From NCBI RefSeq assembly GCF_006517175.1, contig NZ_CP041186.1, positions 5,173,074 to 5,237,073 of the forward strand: a stretch of DNA of 64,000 nt. Reading direction: 5' to 3'. Positions 41,946-50,043 of the stretch are shown in pieces (the stretch's first letter is position 1; the number at the start of each line of letters is the position of its first letter). The notes under the pieces were generated by a model. That model was given only the letters and a program-made list of their open reading frames with translations, was not told where the DNA came from and made no database searches. The stretch is from Persicimonas caeni (GTDB lineage Bacteria; Myxococcota_A; Bradymonadia; Bradymonadales; Bradymonadaceae). The position numbers and the translations under genes are program-made.

Positions 41946-42980
41946 ATGGATATGGTTGACGAACGAGAAATCCTGCCGAATACGGCGATCAAATCGGCCA
42001 CTCTCGAGGGGGAGGCCGAGGCGGCGTACGTCGAGCGCCTGTATCGCATTCTGCGCGGCGCGCGGCTCAATCTGTACTACCCCGATTCGCGCAAGCTGCA
42101 GACGCACGTGCGCTGCATGAGCCCGCAGGTCCACCGGGGGCTCTACGATGGCATCGCGATCAACCTCGACTCGGGGCTGCCGACCTACCGGGAGTGGACG
42201 CGCGTGCAGACCGACGTGAGCATCGCCGACGAGCAGCTTCACAAGCTCGGGGCTCGCCGCGAACTCGAGCGCAAGGCGCGCCGAAGCGACGAGCCGATTC
42301 ACCAGAAGCTGCTCAAAAAGCACCAGTATTACAGCGATATCCGCGGCAAGGAGTTGTCGCCGCTGGGCAATATGGACGTGGCGCTCCGTCGCGTCGAGCA
42401 CGAGAAAAACACCGCCTATTTCCATGTGGTGCTCGACAAGCTCGACGCCTCCGGCCTGTTCGTGCGCTACTCCATCGACCTGGCCCAGACCTCCGGGGCG
42501 TGGAACAAGCAGGTGGTACGCCTCGACGAGGAGACCGCCGAGCACACCGAAGAGTTCCAGTCGCTCATCTACAAGTTCACCTCCCTCGACAGCGAATTTA
42601 CCTTCGCCAAACTCGCCGGTCTGGGCGGGTTGAGCGTCGAGCGCGTCGCCAAGGGCACGGTAGGTCCGATCTATTTGGCCCGCGAGCAGGCACCGGCGGC
42701 GCTCTCCCATCTATTCGACGGCGACGACGCCTTCGTGGCGATGTTCGCGCTCGACATGGTCGCCAACGACATCGCCGAAGACCGCGATAACGACCCGCTC
42801 GACGTGGCGATGACCGAGAAGATGTCGCCCGAGGCCAAGCAAACCTTCCACACCGCACGCGAGCGGTTGGGCGTGCGCACCTTTCGAGACCGCAAATTCG
42901 TGGTGCCTCGGCGCATGGTCCCCGCGGTGCGCGAGTTTTGCGAAGCGCAAGGCACCAAAAATATCGTCTACGGGGTCTGA
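41946..42980 (+). CDS. Unknown 344-residue cytoplasmic protein
   Basis: Not recognised. The ATG at 41946 is the first of two in-frame starts (the second 41952); neither has a ribosome site. The protein is mixed alpha/beta with highly charged regions ('HKLGARRELERKARRSDEPIHQKLLKKHQYYSDIRG') and no Cys-rich, membrane or signal feature. A sequence 'TSLDSEFTFAKLAGLGGLSVERVAKGTVGPIYLA' near residue 210 may be a structured core. It lies 82 bases after the coiled-coil gene on the same strand. A partner relationship with that protein is possible but not shown. Confidence 0.68.
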   Translation: MDMVDEREILPNTAIKSATLEGEAEAAYVERLYRILRGARLNLYYPDSRKLQTHVRCMSPQVHRGLYDGIAINLDSGLPTYREWTRVQTDVSIADEQLHKLGARRELERKARRSDEPIHQKLLKKHQYYSDIRGKELSPLGNMDVALRRVEHEKNTAYFHVVLDKLDASGLFVRYSIDLAQTSGAWNKQVVRLDEETAEHTEEFQSLIYKFTSLDSEFTFAKLAGLGGLSVERVAKGTVGPIYLAREQAPAALSHLFDGDDAFVAMFALDMVANDIAEDRDNDPLDVAMTEKMSPEAKQTFHTARERLGVRTFRDRKFVVPRRMVPAVREFCEAQGTKNIVYGV

Positions 42981-43057
42981 GTTTGGGTCGCGAACCCTCC
43001 GAGGCCACTCCCCGTCGAGCGCATGGCTCCGGAGCGATCGCCCGACGAGTAACGACA

Positions 43058-43077
43058 CCGAGGCGAGCTTGCCTCGG
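43058..43077. terminator. Small terminator-like hairpin after the 344-aa gene
   Basis: CCGAGGC (43058-43064) pairs with GCCTCGG (43071-43077) around GAGCTT, 78 bases after the preceding stop. A-rich sequence follows. The strength is moderate. Confidence 0.4.
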
Positions 43078-43254
43078 CGCAAATAAAGGTAAGTTTTGCG
43101 TACGGGGCGCATCATTTTCGCGTCTTCCGTGGACAAAACCCCGTCAGACGGCCGCTATGGCAGGATCGACGATGGCCCACCTTTTGCAGCAGGTGTTTGC
43201 GAAATGGTCTCGGCGACCAGAGTGGTTCGTTCCCCAAACGAAAGGAGAGACAAG

Positions 43255-43404
43255 ATGTTCGGTTATGGTTCCCTCGAGTGGGCTGTCATCATTGGTACGG
43301 TGTTCTTTTTGATCGTCATCCCCACCGCGATTTTCGCTTGGGTGTGGTGGCTGTCGCGCAAGGCCGAGAAAGACGAGCAGGCCAAAGGCGGCTCGGCTCC
43401 CTGA
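43255..43404 (+). CDS. Small membrane protein, 49 aa
   Basis: The ATG at 43255 is preceded by AAGGAGAG at a 4-6 base distance, a strong ribosome site. The 49 residues have one membrane helix (about 8-34, 'WAVIIGTVFFLIVIPTAIFAWVWWL') and a short Lys/Glu-rich tail, so the C-terminus is cytoplasmic. Such short membrane proteins often regulate larger complexes. It stands between two converging regions, and no partner is evident. A longer reading frame starting further upstream is not supported. Confidence 0.75.
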   Translation: MFGYGSLEWAVIIGTVFFLIVIPTAIFAWVWWLSRKAEKDEQAKGGSAP

Positions 43405-43434
43405 CTCACGCATTGGGTGGTTGACGGATCACGA

Positions 43435-44583
43435 TCATCGACCGCGAGGCCGTGTTGGCGGCCGGGTTCCACGGGTTGGCTGACGAGGTCGCGTCGCAGG
43501 GCGCGTACCGCGGATACGTTGTTGCCTGGGGCGAATCTGGTGCTGGCGCGGCTGAATGCGTTGTGGCCGAACCTGCTGCGGTCGGACCTGCTGCGGTCGG
43601 ACTTGTTGTGGCCTGATTTGCTGCGGCCGGATCTGCTGCGGCCGAACTTGTCGCGGCGTGACGCGTTGAGGGTTGATCGTTGGGCGTTCGATGCGCGGCC
43701 GAGTCGGCGCACGGCGCTGGCGCTCGCGCTGCTCGACACGCGTCGGTGAGCGAAACTTCAGGTTGCGCTGGTCGGGACGTGCAGCCGGACGCGTCGGTTC
43801 ACGCCGGCGGCGCTCGACGCGGTCACGACGGTCACGCCGGTCGTAATCGCGGCGGCGGTCGTACCTGTCGCGGTAGTCTTTCCGGCGGTCGTACTTGTCG
43901 TGGCGTTTGTAGTCACGCCGGTGGTGGCGCGGATAGTAGTGGCGATACTTCCCGTAGTGGATGATCGCCCGCGGGGGATAGGGGCCGTAATAGTACCTCG
44001 GGTAATAGAACCCGTAGTACGGGTGAAACCACGGATAGCTGTAGAGACCGTAGTGAAACCCCAACGTGAAGTTCACGCGTGTGTCGTACCAGCGTACCTT
44101 CTGGCGCTTTCGAATCGTGACCCGCACCGGGTCCTCGCACACGTAGCCGTAGCCCGGCTCGAAGACTTCACCGACTCCCACCGCGACCACACACAGGCCG
44201 ACGTACGGGTAGTCGTAGTAGCGCACGTGGTTCGGAAAGAGCACTCGCCCGCGGTACGATTGCAGCGGCATGCCGTGTACGAAGACGTAGTCCCCGCCGC
44301 TGGGGGCATACAGAGTCAGCCACAGATCGTACTCGTTGTCGCGCGCCCAGCGCCAATCTCGATCCTGCAGGGTGTACTCGACCTCCAGGCGGCGAGAGCG
44401 ATCCTCGACCTCGATGTCCGAGAAGGTCAACTCGACCTCTTCATCGACGTCGTAATTGGACTCGAGGTCGTAGTCTTGGGCGGCTGCGTCGTTGGTGGCG
44501 CAGGCTGGAAGGTAGGCTACTGCGACGAAGCTCAGCGCGATTAGGAGTCGGCTCGAGCAGGTGGTACGCTTGCGTTGCTTCAT
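43435..44583 (-). CDS. Tyr/His/Arg-rich lipoprotein with repetitive C-terminus
   Basis: This 382-residue lipoprotein starts at ATG 44583 (GGAG upstream); the lipobox is LPAC. The first mature 120 residues are beta-rich ('LEVEYTLQDRDWRWARDNEYDLWLTLYA'). Residues about 170-225 are very rich in Tyr, Pro, His and Gly ('YSYPWFHPYYGFYYPRYYYGPYPP'), then an Arg/Asp/Tyr-rich section. The last 80 residues are a repeat of RPQQ(I/V) units ('RPQQIRPQQIRPQQVRPQQ'), strongly basic. The composition suggests a surface-exposed, polyanion-binding (DNA, exopolysaccharide or lipid A) structural protein. No family is known. Confidence 0.8.
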   Translation of the reverse strand: MKQRKRTTCSSRLLIALSFVAVAYLPACATNDAAAQDYDLESNYDVDEEVELTFSDIEVEDRSRRLEVEYTLQDRDWRWARDNEYDLWLTLYAPSGGDYVFVHGMPLQSYRGRVLFPNHVRYYDYPYVGLCVVAVGVGEVFEPGYGYVCEDPVRVTIRKRQKVRWYDTRVNFTLGFHYGLYSYPWFHPYYGFYYPRYYYGPYPPRAIIHYGKYRHYYPRHHRRDYKRHDKYDRRKDYRDRYDRRRDYDRRDRRDRVERRRREPTRPAARPDQRNLKFRSPTRVEQRERQRRAPTRPRIERPTINPQRVTPRQVRPQQIRPQQIRPQQVRPQQVRPQQVRPQRIQPRQHQIRPRQQRIRGTRPATRPRQPTRGTRPPTRPRGR

Positions 44584-44675
44584 GGGAGGCTCCGTCGAAT
44601 GGGGTGTCGCTACTGCCTCCTTTTGTGCTAAACGATTGGTAACGCAGAGAAATTCGAAGTATTTCAGGTGGTATT

Positions 44676-46946
44676 ATGTCGAGCTCCGATTCGCGCCCCG
44701 AACGCCGTCTTCAAGCATCTGTCCCCCTCCGCAAGGCGCTACAGCAGGTGCCTCGTCAGACGTTCGCCCTCGACGTCTCCGAGCAGCAAGTCTCGGGGCA
44801 CGGGGCGTTCAGCGGCACCTCCGACGAGCAACTCGTCTCGTTGGTACGCGCCGCGAGGCTCACTCCCGACGACCGCGTGCTCGAAATCGGCACCGGGATC
44901 GGCTACCGCGCCGCGCTCGTGTCGCGGCTCGTCTCCGAGGTCCATACGATCGACTCGGTGAAGTTTTTAGCCGACCACGCCCGCCAAAAGCTCGACGCAC
45001 TCGGTTTCGACAACGTGCACACCCACTTCGGCGACGGCCTCGCCGGATTGGCCGCCGAGGCGCCGTTCGACGCTATTTTGGTCATGGTTCCCGGCGTCGG
45101 CGTACCCGCCAAGCTCCTGTCCCAACTCGCCGACAGCGGTCGGCTCGTGGCGCTCGTGGGGACCGACACGACCCGGCGCAAGCTCTTGCGGGTCACCCGC
45201 GAGGGCGACGAGTTTCCCGAAGAGATGCTCGGCGTGGGCACCGACGCGATCCAACTGGGCGATATCGTCGTGGAGATGGGGCTCGCCGACCGCGAGCGCG
45301 TCGAGCAGGGCGCGCGTAAGGCGGCGGCCAGCGGCCAGCGCCTGGGTGAAGAGCTCATCGAAGAGGGCGTCATCGACGAGGTCGCGCTGTACCGCGCGCT
45401 CGCCGTTCAGCGCGGCATGAAGTTCGAGACCGCCCAAATACTGCTGCGGCGCATCGACCGCGAGCTATACCGCGCGGTCTCCCAGGCCTACCTCGAGCAT
45501 AGTCACGTGCTGCCCATTCGGCGCGACGGGGCGCGCCTGCAGGTGGCCACCACCGACCCGGCGGGCAATTTCGGCGGGTTGGCCGTGGCGCTGGGCGCCT
45601 CCGAGGTCGACACCTACCTGGTCACGCCGCGCGATTTCCGGCGCATCTGGGCCGCGCTGCGCTTGGGCAAAGCCGCCAGTCCCGAGCCGGACGCCGTCGA
45701 CGAGGCGACTCAGCAGGAGTCACGCGACCGCGACCTCTTTGCCGACAACGCCTTCGACGCGCGCATGGTCGCCATCTTCGAGGCGATGCTGCTCGACGCG
45801 GTCGCCGAGCGCGCCAGCGACATCCACCTGGAGGTCTACGACGAAGAGGTGCGCGTGCGCTTCCGCATCGACGGTGAGCTGCACGACATCGACCACTACG
45901 CGCTGAGCAAGCTCGAGCTTCGCGGGCTGATCAATATCCTGAAGATCAACGCCGGCCTCGACATCGCCGAGCGGCGCCTCCCGCAGGGCGGCCGCTTTCG
46001 CCGACGCGCCGGCGAGACGAGCTTCGACCTGCGTGTGCAGACCCAGCCGTCGCTGTACGGCGAGCACGGCATCATGCGCATCCTGCCGCAAGACCAGCAT
46101 GTGTTGACCATCGAGGAGCTCGGCTTCCCGCCCAAGATCGCCAGCCAATACCGCCGCCTCCTCGACAGCCCCGGCGGGCTGATCCTGGTCGTCGGCCCCA
46201 CCGGATCGGGCAAGTCGACCACGCTGTACGCCGGCCTGCAGGTCCTCGCCAAGGACGCCTCGCGCAAGGTCATCACCGTCGAAGATCCCATCGAATACTC
46301 GATGCACGGCATCCAGCAGACCCAGGTCAAACCGGAGATCGGCTTTGCCTTCCACAACGCCATGCGCGCCTTCGTGCGCGAAGACCCCGACGTCATCCTC
46401 GTCGGCGAGATTCGCGACAAGGAGACGGCGCTCGAGGCGGTGCGCGCCTCGCAGACCGGCCACCTGGTCTTGTCGACTTTGCACAGCAACGACGCAGTCG
46501 ACGCGGTCCAGCGCCTCTTCGACCTCGACATGCACGCCAACTCCATCGCCAGCGAACTCCTGGCCGTCATCGCCCAGCGCCTGGCCAAGCGCATCTGCAA
46601 AGCCTGCCGCGAGCCGGCCGAGCCGGAGCCCGAGATCTTGGCCGAGCTCTTCCCCCACGGCGACGTCCCCGCCGACTTCCAGGCCTACCGAGGCGCCGGC
46701 TGCTCGGTCTGCGGCGGCCGCGGCACCCGCGGGCGCATCGCCGTGCTCGAGTTCCTGCGCGCCGACAAATCCGTGCGCGCCGGGGTCACCCGCCGCCTGC
46801 CGGTCGACGAGCTGCGCCAAATCGCCCTCGACGCCGGCATGATCACCATGCGCGACAGCGCGCTTTGGTTGGTCAACGAGGGAATGGTGCCCCTGGCGGA
46901 GCTGCCGCGCGTGCTTCCCGCGGAGCGAATGGCTCCGGAGAAGTGA
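44676..46946 (+). CDS. GspE/PilB-type secretion ATPase fused to a PCMT-like domain
   Basis: The 756 residues have an unusual order. Residues about 20-190 look like protein-L-isoaspartate O-methyltransferase: 'VPRQTFALD', then the SAM-binding 'DDRVLEIGTGIGYRAALVSRLV' (66-86) and 'FDNVHTHFGDG'. The usual catalytic 'GHGQTISQP' is replaced by 'GHGAFSGTS', so activity is uncertain. Residues about 195-330 are the MshEN/GspE N-terminal domain. The AAA+ ATPase core follows: Walker A GPTGSGKS (508-515), 'EDPIEYSM' (Asp box), Walker B 'DPDVILVGEIRD' (570-581), His box 'LSTLHSND', and a C-x2-C ... C-x2-C zinc-like site near 641-690. It powers a pilus or type II secretion motor. No other pilus genes are in the window. 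Confidence 0.9.
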   Translation: MSSSDSRPERRLQASVPLRKALQQVPRQTFALDVSEQQVSGHGAFSGTSDEQLVSLVRAARLTPDDRVLEIGTGIGYRAALVSRLVSEVHTIDSVKFLADHARQKLDALGFDNVHTHFGDGLAGLAAEAPFDAILVMVPGVGVPAKLLSQLADSGRLVALVGTDTTRRKLLRVTREGDEFPEEMLGVGTDAIQLGDIVVEMGLADRERVEQGARKAAASGQRLGEELIEEGVIDEVALYRALAVQRGMKFETAQILLRRIDRELYRAVSQAYLEHSHVLPIRRDGARLQVATTDPAGNFGGLAVALGASEVDTYLVTPRDFRRIWAALRLGKAASPEPDAVDEATQQESRDRDLFADNAFDARMVAIFEAMLLDAVAERASDIHLEVYDEEVRVRFRIDGELHDIDHYALSKLELRGLINILKINAGLDIAERRLPQGGRFRRRAGETSFDLRVQTQPSLYGEHGIMRILPQDQHVLTIEELGFPPKIASQYRRLLDSPGGLILVVGPTGSGKSTTLYAGLQVLAKDASRKVITVEDPIEYSMHGIQQTQVKPEIGFAFHNAMRAFVREDPDVILVGEIRDKETALEAVRASQTGHLVLSTLHSNDAVDAVQRLFDLDMHANSIASELLAVIAQRLAKRICKACREPAEPEPEILAELFPHGDVPADFQAYRGAGCSVCGGRGTRGRIAVLEFLRADKSVRAGVTRRLPVDELRQIALDAGMITMRDSALWLVNEGMVPLAELPRVLPAERMAPEK

Positions 46947-46954
46947 TTGGCCAC

Positions 46955-47130
46955 GGATGCGCGGATGGACTGGATGCGCGGATGGACTGGATGCGCGAAT
47001 AGAGCGGATGACGCTGGTCGCGGATGAGGTGATGATAGGCGGATACCGGCGCTAATTCGGGTGATGATTTGCGGATACGCGGATACCCGCGTCGTGGCAG
47101 TGTCGTTATCCGCGTATCCGCTCATCATCA
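46955..47130. repeat. 17-bp tandem repeat and a 24-bp inverted repeat
   Basis: GGATGCGCGGATGGACT repeats with a 17-base period at 46955 and 46972, with a third partial unit. Further on, 47062-47085 and 47107-47130 are inverted (22 of 24 matches; arms carry CGGATACGCGGATA), forming a strong hairpin downstream of the ATPase gene. This is the start of the 1260-base gene-free stretch 46947-48206. Confidence 0.75.
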
Positions 47131-47161
47131 GTCCTATCCGCGGCTCCATCCGCCTAACCCG

Positions 47162-47282
47162 AAGACCCCGGCGGGGTTATCCCGCCCGGTGAATAAGCCT
47201 GCGAAGCTACGAGGCCGCGCCAGCGCGCCCCGAAGACCCCGGCGGGTTTATCCCGCCCGGTGAATAAGCCTGTGCAGCTAAT
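47162..47282 (-). repeat. REP-like units in inverted orientation
   Basis: Read on the minus strand these are two units of TAGCT(G/T)C..CAGGCTTATTCACC followed by a CCGGGCGGGATAAACCCGCC-type hairpin and GGGGTCTTCGGG. They belong to the same family as the 4095 and 12454 arrays, with altered but pairing stems. Confidence 0.82.
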
Positions 47283-47756
47283 GCGAGGCGCCCAACCTCC
47301 CATAAGACCCACGACTCGAGACCCACTCGCATCGAGACCCACTCGCAGCGCCCCCACGACGACATACCGGTGCGTCTACCGACGAAATTCGCCGGCATGG
47401 GCGTCGCGTGTTTGTTTGTGATTGTGATCGGTCAACGGGCTAGGCCCGCCCCGTTTTGAAGCCACCTCGGATAGGTCATGCGCTAAGCACATGCCCACCC
47501 CGACGCCACGACCTACTAGCTACATCGACGCCGCTGCGGCACTCCCATGGCACAGGCCCATCTTCACGCCACATCGCCTACATCGACGTTCCTACGAACC
47601 CGCACCGGGCAAATCCGACCGTTTCGCCACAAGGACGAAACCGCCGGCTCGGCCTCCGCCGAGCGCGTCGAAGAGGTACAGGCCGACATCTCCTCGAAGA
47701 TACGCTCGCCACGAAGGCTCTGTTTTGCGGATCGGGAAACCGTTCCGCCGCAGGCC

Positions 47757-47920
47757 AGGTTCTGTTCGACAACTCCGGACCGAGCCGAGGCGAGGGGATT
47801 CGGTGCAGATTCGGAGGCCGTCTGACGCAGGCGATGCAGCGCATCGTCGAGGACAGACGGCGCCGAAGATGCACGAATCAACCGCCTTCGGCGACGGGAG
47901 TGAGTTGTCGAACAGAACCT
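47757..47920. repeat. 164-bp palindromic element inside repeat copy 2
   Basis: AGGTTCTGTTCGACAACTC (47757-47775) pairs perfectly, all 19 bases, with 47902-47920. Inside, a further imperfect stem (GATTCGGTGC... with ...GCACGAATC) carries the apical CGATGC-AGC-GCATCG hairpin. The inner GCCGTCTG / CAGACGGC arms are perfect. Confidence 0.85.
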
Positions 47921-48206
47921 TCTGAGCCCGACCGGCTCAGCCACCAGCGTGTGAGCCAAGGCCAACTTCGACTCACCCGCCCGTTTCAAATTTGTGGGGA
48001 AATTCGTGCGCACGATACTGCCACCCCTCATTACGGTTTTCGGCAAAAAACAAAAATCGTTGCGTACTTTTTTTAGGATCGGCCCCTGACGGGGTGCACG
48101 GGCTGCATTGCTCTGATCGTCAAATCACACGGTCGAGCTCGAATCTACGGCCGAAGAGGCGCGACCGTTTGTTGAGCAAATCGATCCGATTTGCCATGGT
48201 GTCACC

Positions 48207-49883
48207 ATGAGCGAACTACAAAACATCTCTGTCAGCCTGCCCAAAGGGGGCTTCGACCGCGCCGGGGTGACCGCGGCGGTCAAAAAGTCGGGGCTCCCCG
48301 GGCAATTCGAAAAGCTCGCGCCGGGGCCGTTCGGCAAGACGGCGACGAGCCTGGGCGTGTTGGAAGGCGTCGTGGCCGCCTGTGACCTGGGCCTGGCGGC
48401 CGCCGAGGCCTTGCGCGGCGTCATCCTCGACGAGGCCGCCAGCGGCGCCTCGTTCGCCGTGCCCGAGCTCACCCGTCAGCAACGCCAGCTCGTGGCGGCT
48501 TTCCAGGTCGCCGTGACCGCCGACTCGGTCGAGCGTCATATCGCGGAGTGGGTTCACGAGCCGGCGGTCGAGGGCTCGCTCGAGATGGACGGGCTCAGCG
48601 ATCTGTTGGCGCACGACGGCCCGCCGGTCGAGCTTCTGGGGCGTGTGCTTCGCATCGCCGCGGCCTACGTGCAGATGAAGGCGCCGGCGCGCACCTCCGA
48701 CGAGGACGACGCTCCCGAGCCCGACCACGCCGTGGCCGCCACGCTCGCCGCGTTCTTCGAGTTGCTTCGCCGCGCCACGATCACCTACCTCAAGAGCAGC
48801 TCGCTCAAGCCCTTGCTCAGCGCGCTCGAGGCGCGCGAGGTGCGCGTCGCCGGCTACCCGTACGACGGGCTGGAAATCGCCGAGCGCATCGAGGTCGAGA
48901 CGGGCCTGCTACCCGTGTCGCCGAGCGATATCGTCGGCAACGACGAGTACGTCGAGGCCGGCCTCAAACTCGCCCGCGCGGTCGCCGGATACGACTTCGA
49001 GGCGGGCAAAAACCCCAAAAAGATCAACCCGGTGCTCTTCGGGCTGGGCCGCCCCGGCTCGGGCAAGACGATCACGGCGCACGCGGTCGGAAACTACTTT
49101 CTGAACTACTGCCGCGAGCGCGACGTTCCCGCCCAATTTCGCGTCATCCAGCGCACCGAGTGGGCGTCTAGCTACCAGAACGCCTCGGCGCAGAACCTCG
49201 TGCGCATCTTCCGCGAGGAGGTCTACGGCTTCGACGGCGTCAGCGGGGTGTACTGGCCCGACATCGACACCGCGTTTGCCTCGCGCAGCGCCCAGGGCCT
49301 GCGCATGGAGGAGAAGCAAAACCTGGGCGCCGTCTTCGGCGTCTTCGACGGCACGCTCCTGCCCAAAGACGGCAAGTGGTTCCTCATCTGCGACGCCAAC
49401 ACCCTGCACATGGACGAGGCGACGATCAGCCGCATCGCCCAGAACCCGATGTCGGTCGACGGGCCCACCAAACCCGCCCAATACGCCAAGATGATGCGCG
49501 AGTTGATGCTCGACGACGTCGCCCGCTTCGTCCCCGGCGACGACCTGACCTGGCAGAAGGTCGGCAAGCTATGCGTCGAGCACGACCTGTCGGGCCGCAA
49601 CGTCGAGTCGATCTGCAACAATATCCGCAGCCACATCCAAGACTTCGAGTACCCCGACGAGTACTTCCAGGCCGACGGCGCCCGCCGCAAAGAGATCATC
49701 GACGACCTGTGCAAGCCGGTCTCGTCCGCCCAGGTCCTCGAGTACGTCGAAGACTTCGTCGAGTTTCGCCAGGAGGCCGAGGACGAGGCCGAAGAGGAGA
49801 AGTTCAAACGCGAGGTCGAGTCGATCGTGCGCCAACTCAACGCCAGCCGCGCTGCGGCCGCGTTGACGGGCGAGGAAGGGTGA
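48207..49883 (+). CDS. AAA+ ATPase of unknown partner, 558 aa
   Basis: The ATG at 48207 follows the large repeat with no obvious ribosome site. The N-terminal 220 residues are helical and Ala/Leu/Glu-rich with no recognised domain. The AAA+ core has Walker A GRPGSGKT (281-288), Walker B 'GVYWPDID' (347-354), the sensor-1 like 'WFLICDANTLHMDEATISRI' with Asn398, and a likely sensor-2/arginine-containing lid to about 480. The C-terminal 60 residues are a charged coiled coil. The fold suggests a ring-forming remodelling ATPase. It is followed by a lipoprotein pair and the giant-gene cluster on the same strand, a suggestive but unproven association. Confidence 0.88.
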   Translation: MSELQNISVSLPKGGFDRAGVTAAVKKSGLPGQFEKLAPGPFGKTATSLGVLEGVVAACDLGLAAAEALRGVILDEAASGASFAVPELTRQQRQLVAAFQVAVTADSVERHIAEWVHEPAVEGSLEMDGLSDLLAHDGPPVELLGRVLRIAAAYVQMKAPARTSDEDDAPEPDHAVAATLAAFFELLRRATITYLKSSSLKPLLSALEAREVRVAGYPYDGLEIAERIEVETGLLPVSPSDIVGNDEYVEAGLKLARAVAGYDFEAGKNPKKINPVLFGLGRPGSGKTITAHAVGNYFLNYCRERDVPAQFRVIQRTEWASSYQNASAQNLVRIFREEVYGFDGVSGVYWPDIDTAFASRSAQGLRMEEKQNLGAVFGVFDGTLLPKDGKWFLICDANTLHMDEATISRIAQNPMSVDGPTKPAQYAKMMRELMLDDVARFVPGDDLTWQKVGKLCVEHDLSGRNVESICNNIRSHIQDFEYPDEYFQADGARRKEIIDDLCKPVSSAQVLEYVEDFVEFRQEAEDEAEEEKFKREVESIVRQLNASRAAAALTGEEG

Positions 49884-49901
49884 GAAGAACAAGCCGAGCC
49901 C

Positions 49902-50025
49902 GAAGGGCGGAGCGATATTTTTTGATAGCCCCCTGCGAAGCGAAGCGGAGCTGGGGGATGGTGTGAGGAAGGGCGGAGCGATATTTTTTGATAGCCCCCT
50001 GCGAAGCGAAGCGGAGCTGGGGGAT
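49902..50025. repeat. Two 58-bp direct repeats (66-bp period) with GC-rich hairpins
   Basis: The two copies (49902-49959 and 49968-50025) are identical. Each contains GGCGGAGCGATATTTTTTGA, then CCCCC and GGGGG arms around CGAAGCGAAGCGGAGC. They lie between the AAA+ gene and the lipoprotein pair. They probably represent one dispersed repeat duplicated in tandem; terminators are possible. Confidence 0.85.
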
Positions 50026-50043
50026 CTGATCGAGTGAGGGGAG

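Larger units (their letters stand above)
47158..48088 (-). repeat. Dispersed 0.9-kb non-coding repeat, copy 2
   Basis: This is an inverted counterpart of 11648-12592, roughly 85-90% alike by eye, with several small indels near 47520-47690. It carries the same landmarks in reverse order: two REP-like units at 47162-47282, GCCCATGCCGGCGAATTTCG as its complement near 47375, the 164-bp palindrome at 47757-47920 and the CGTGCGCACGAT end near 48003. It holds no convincing gene. Confidence 0.85.
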
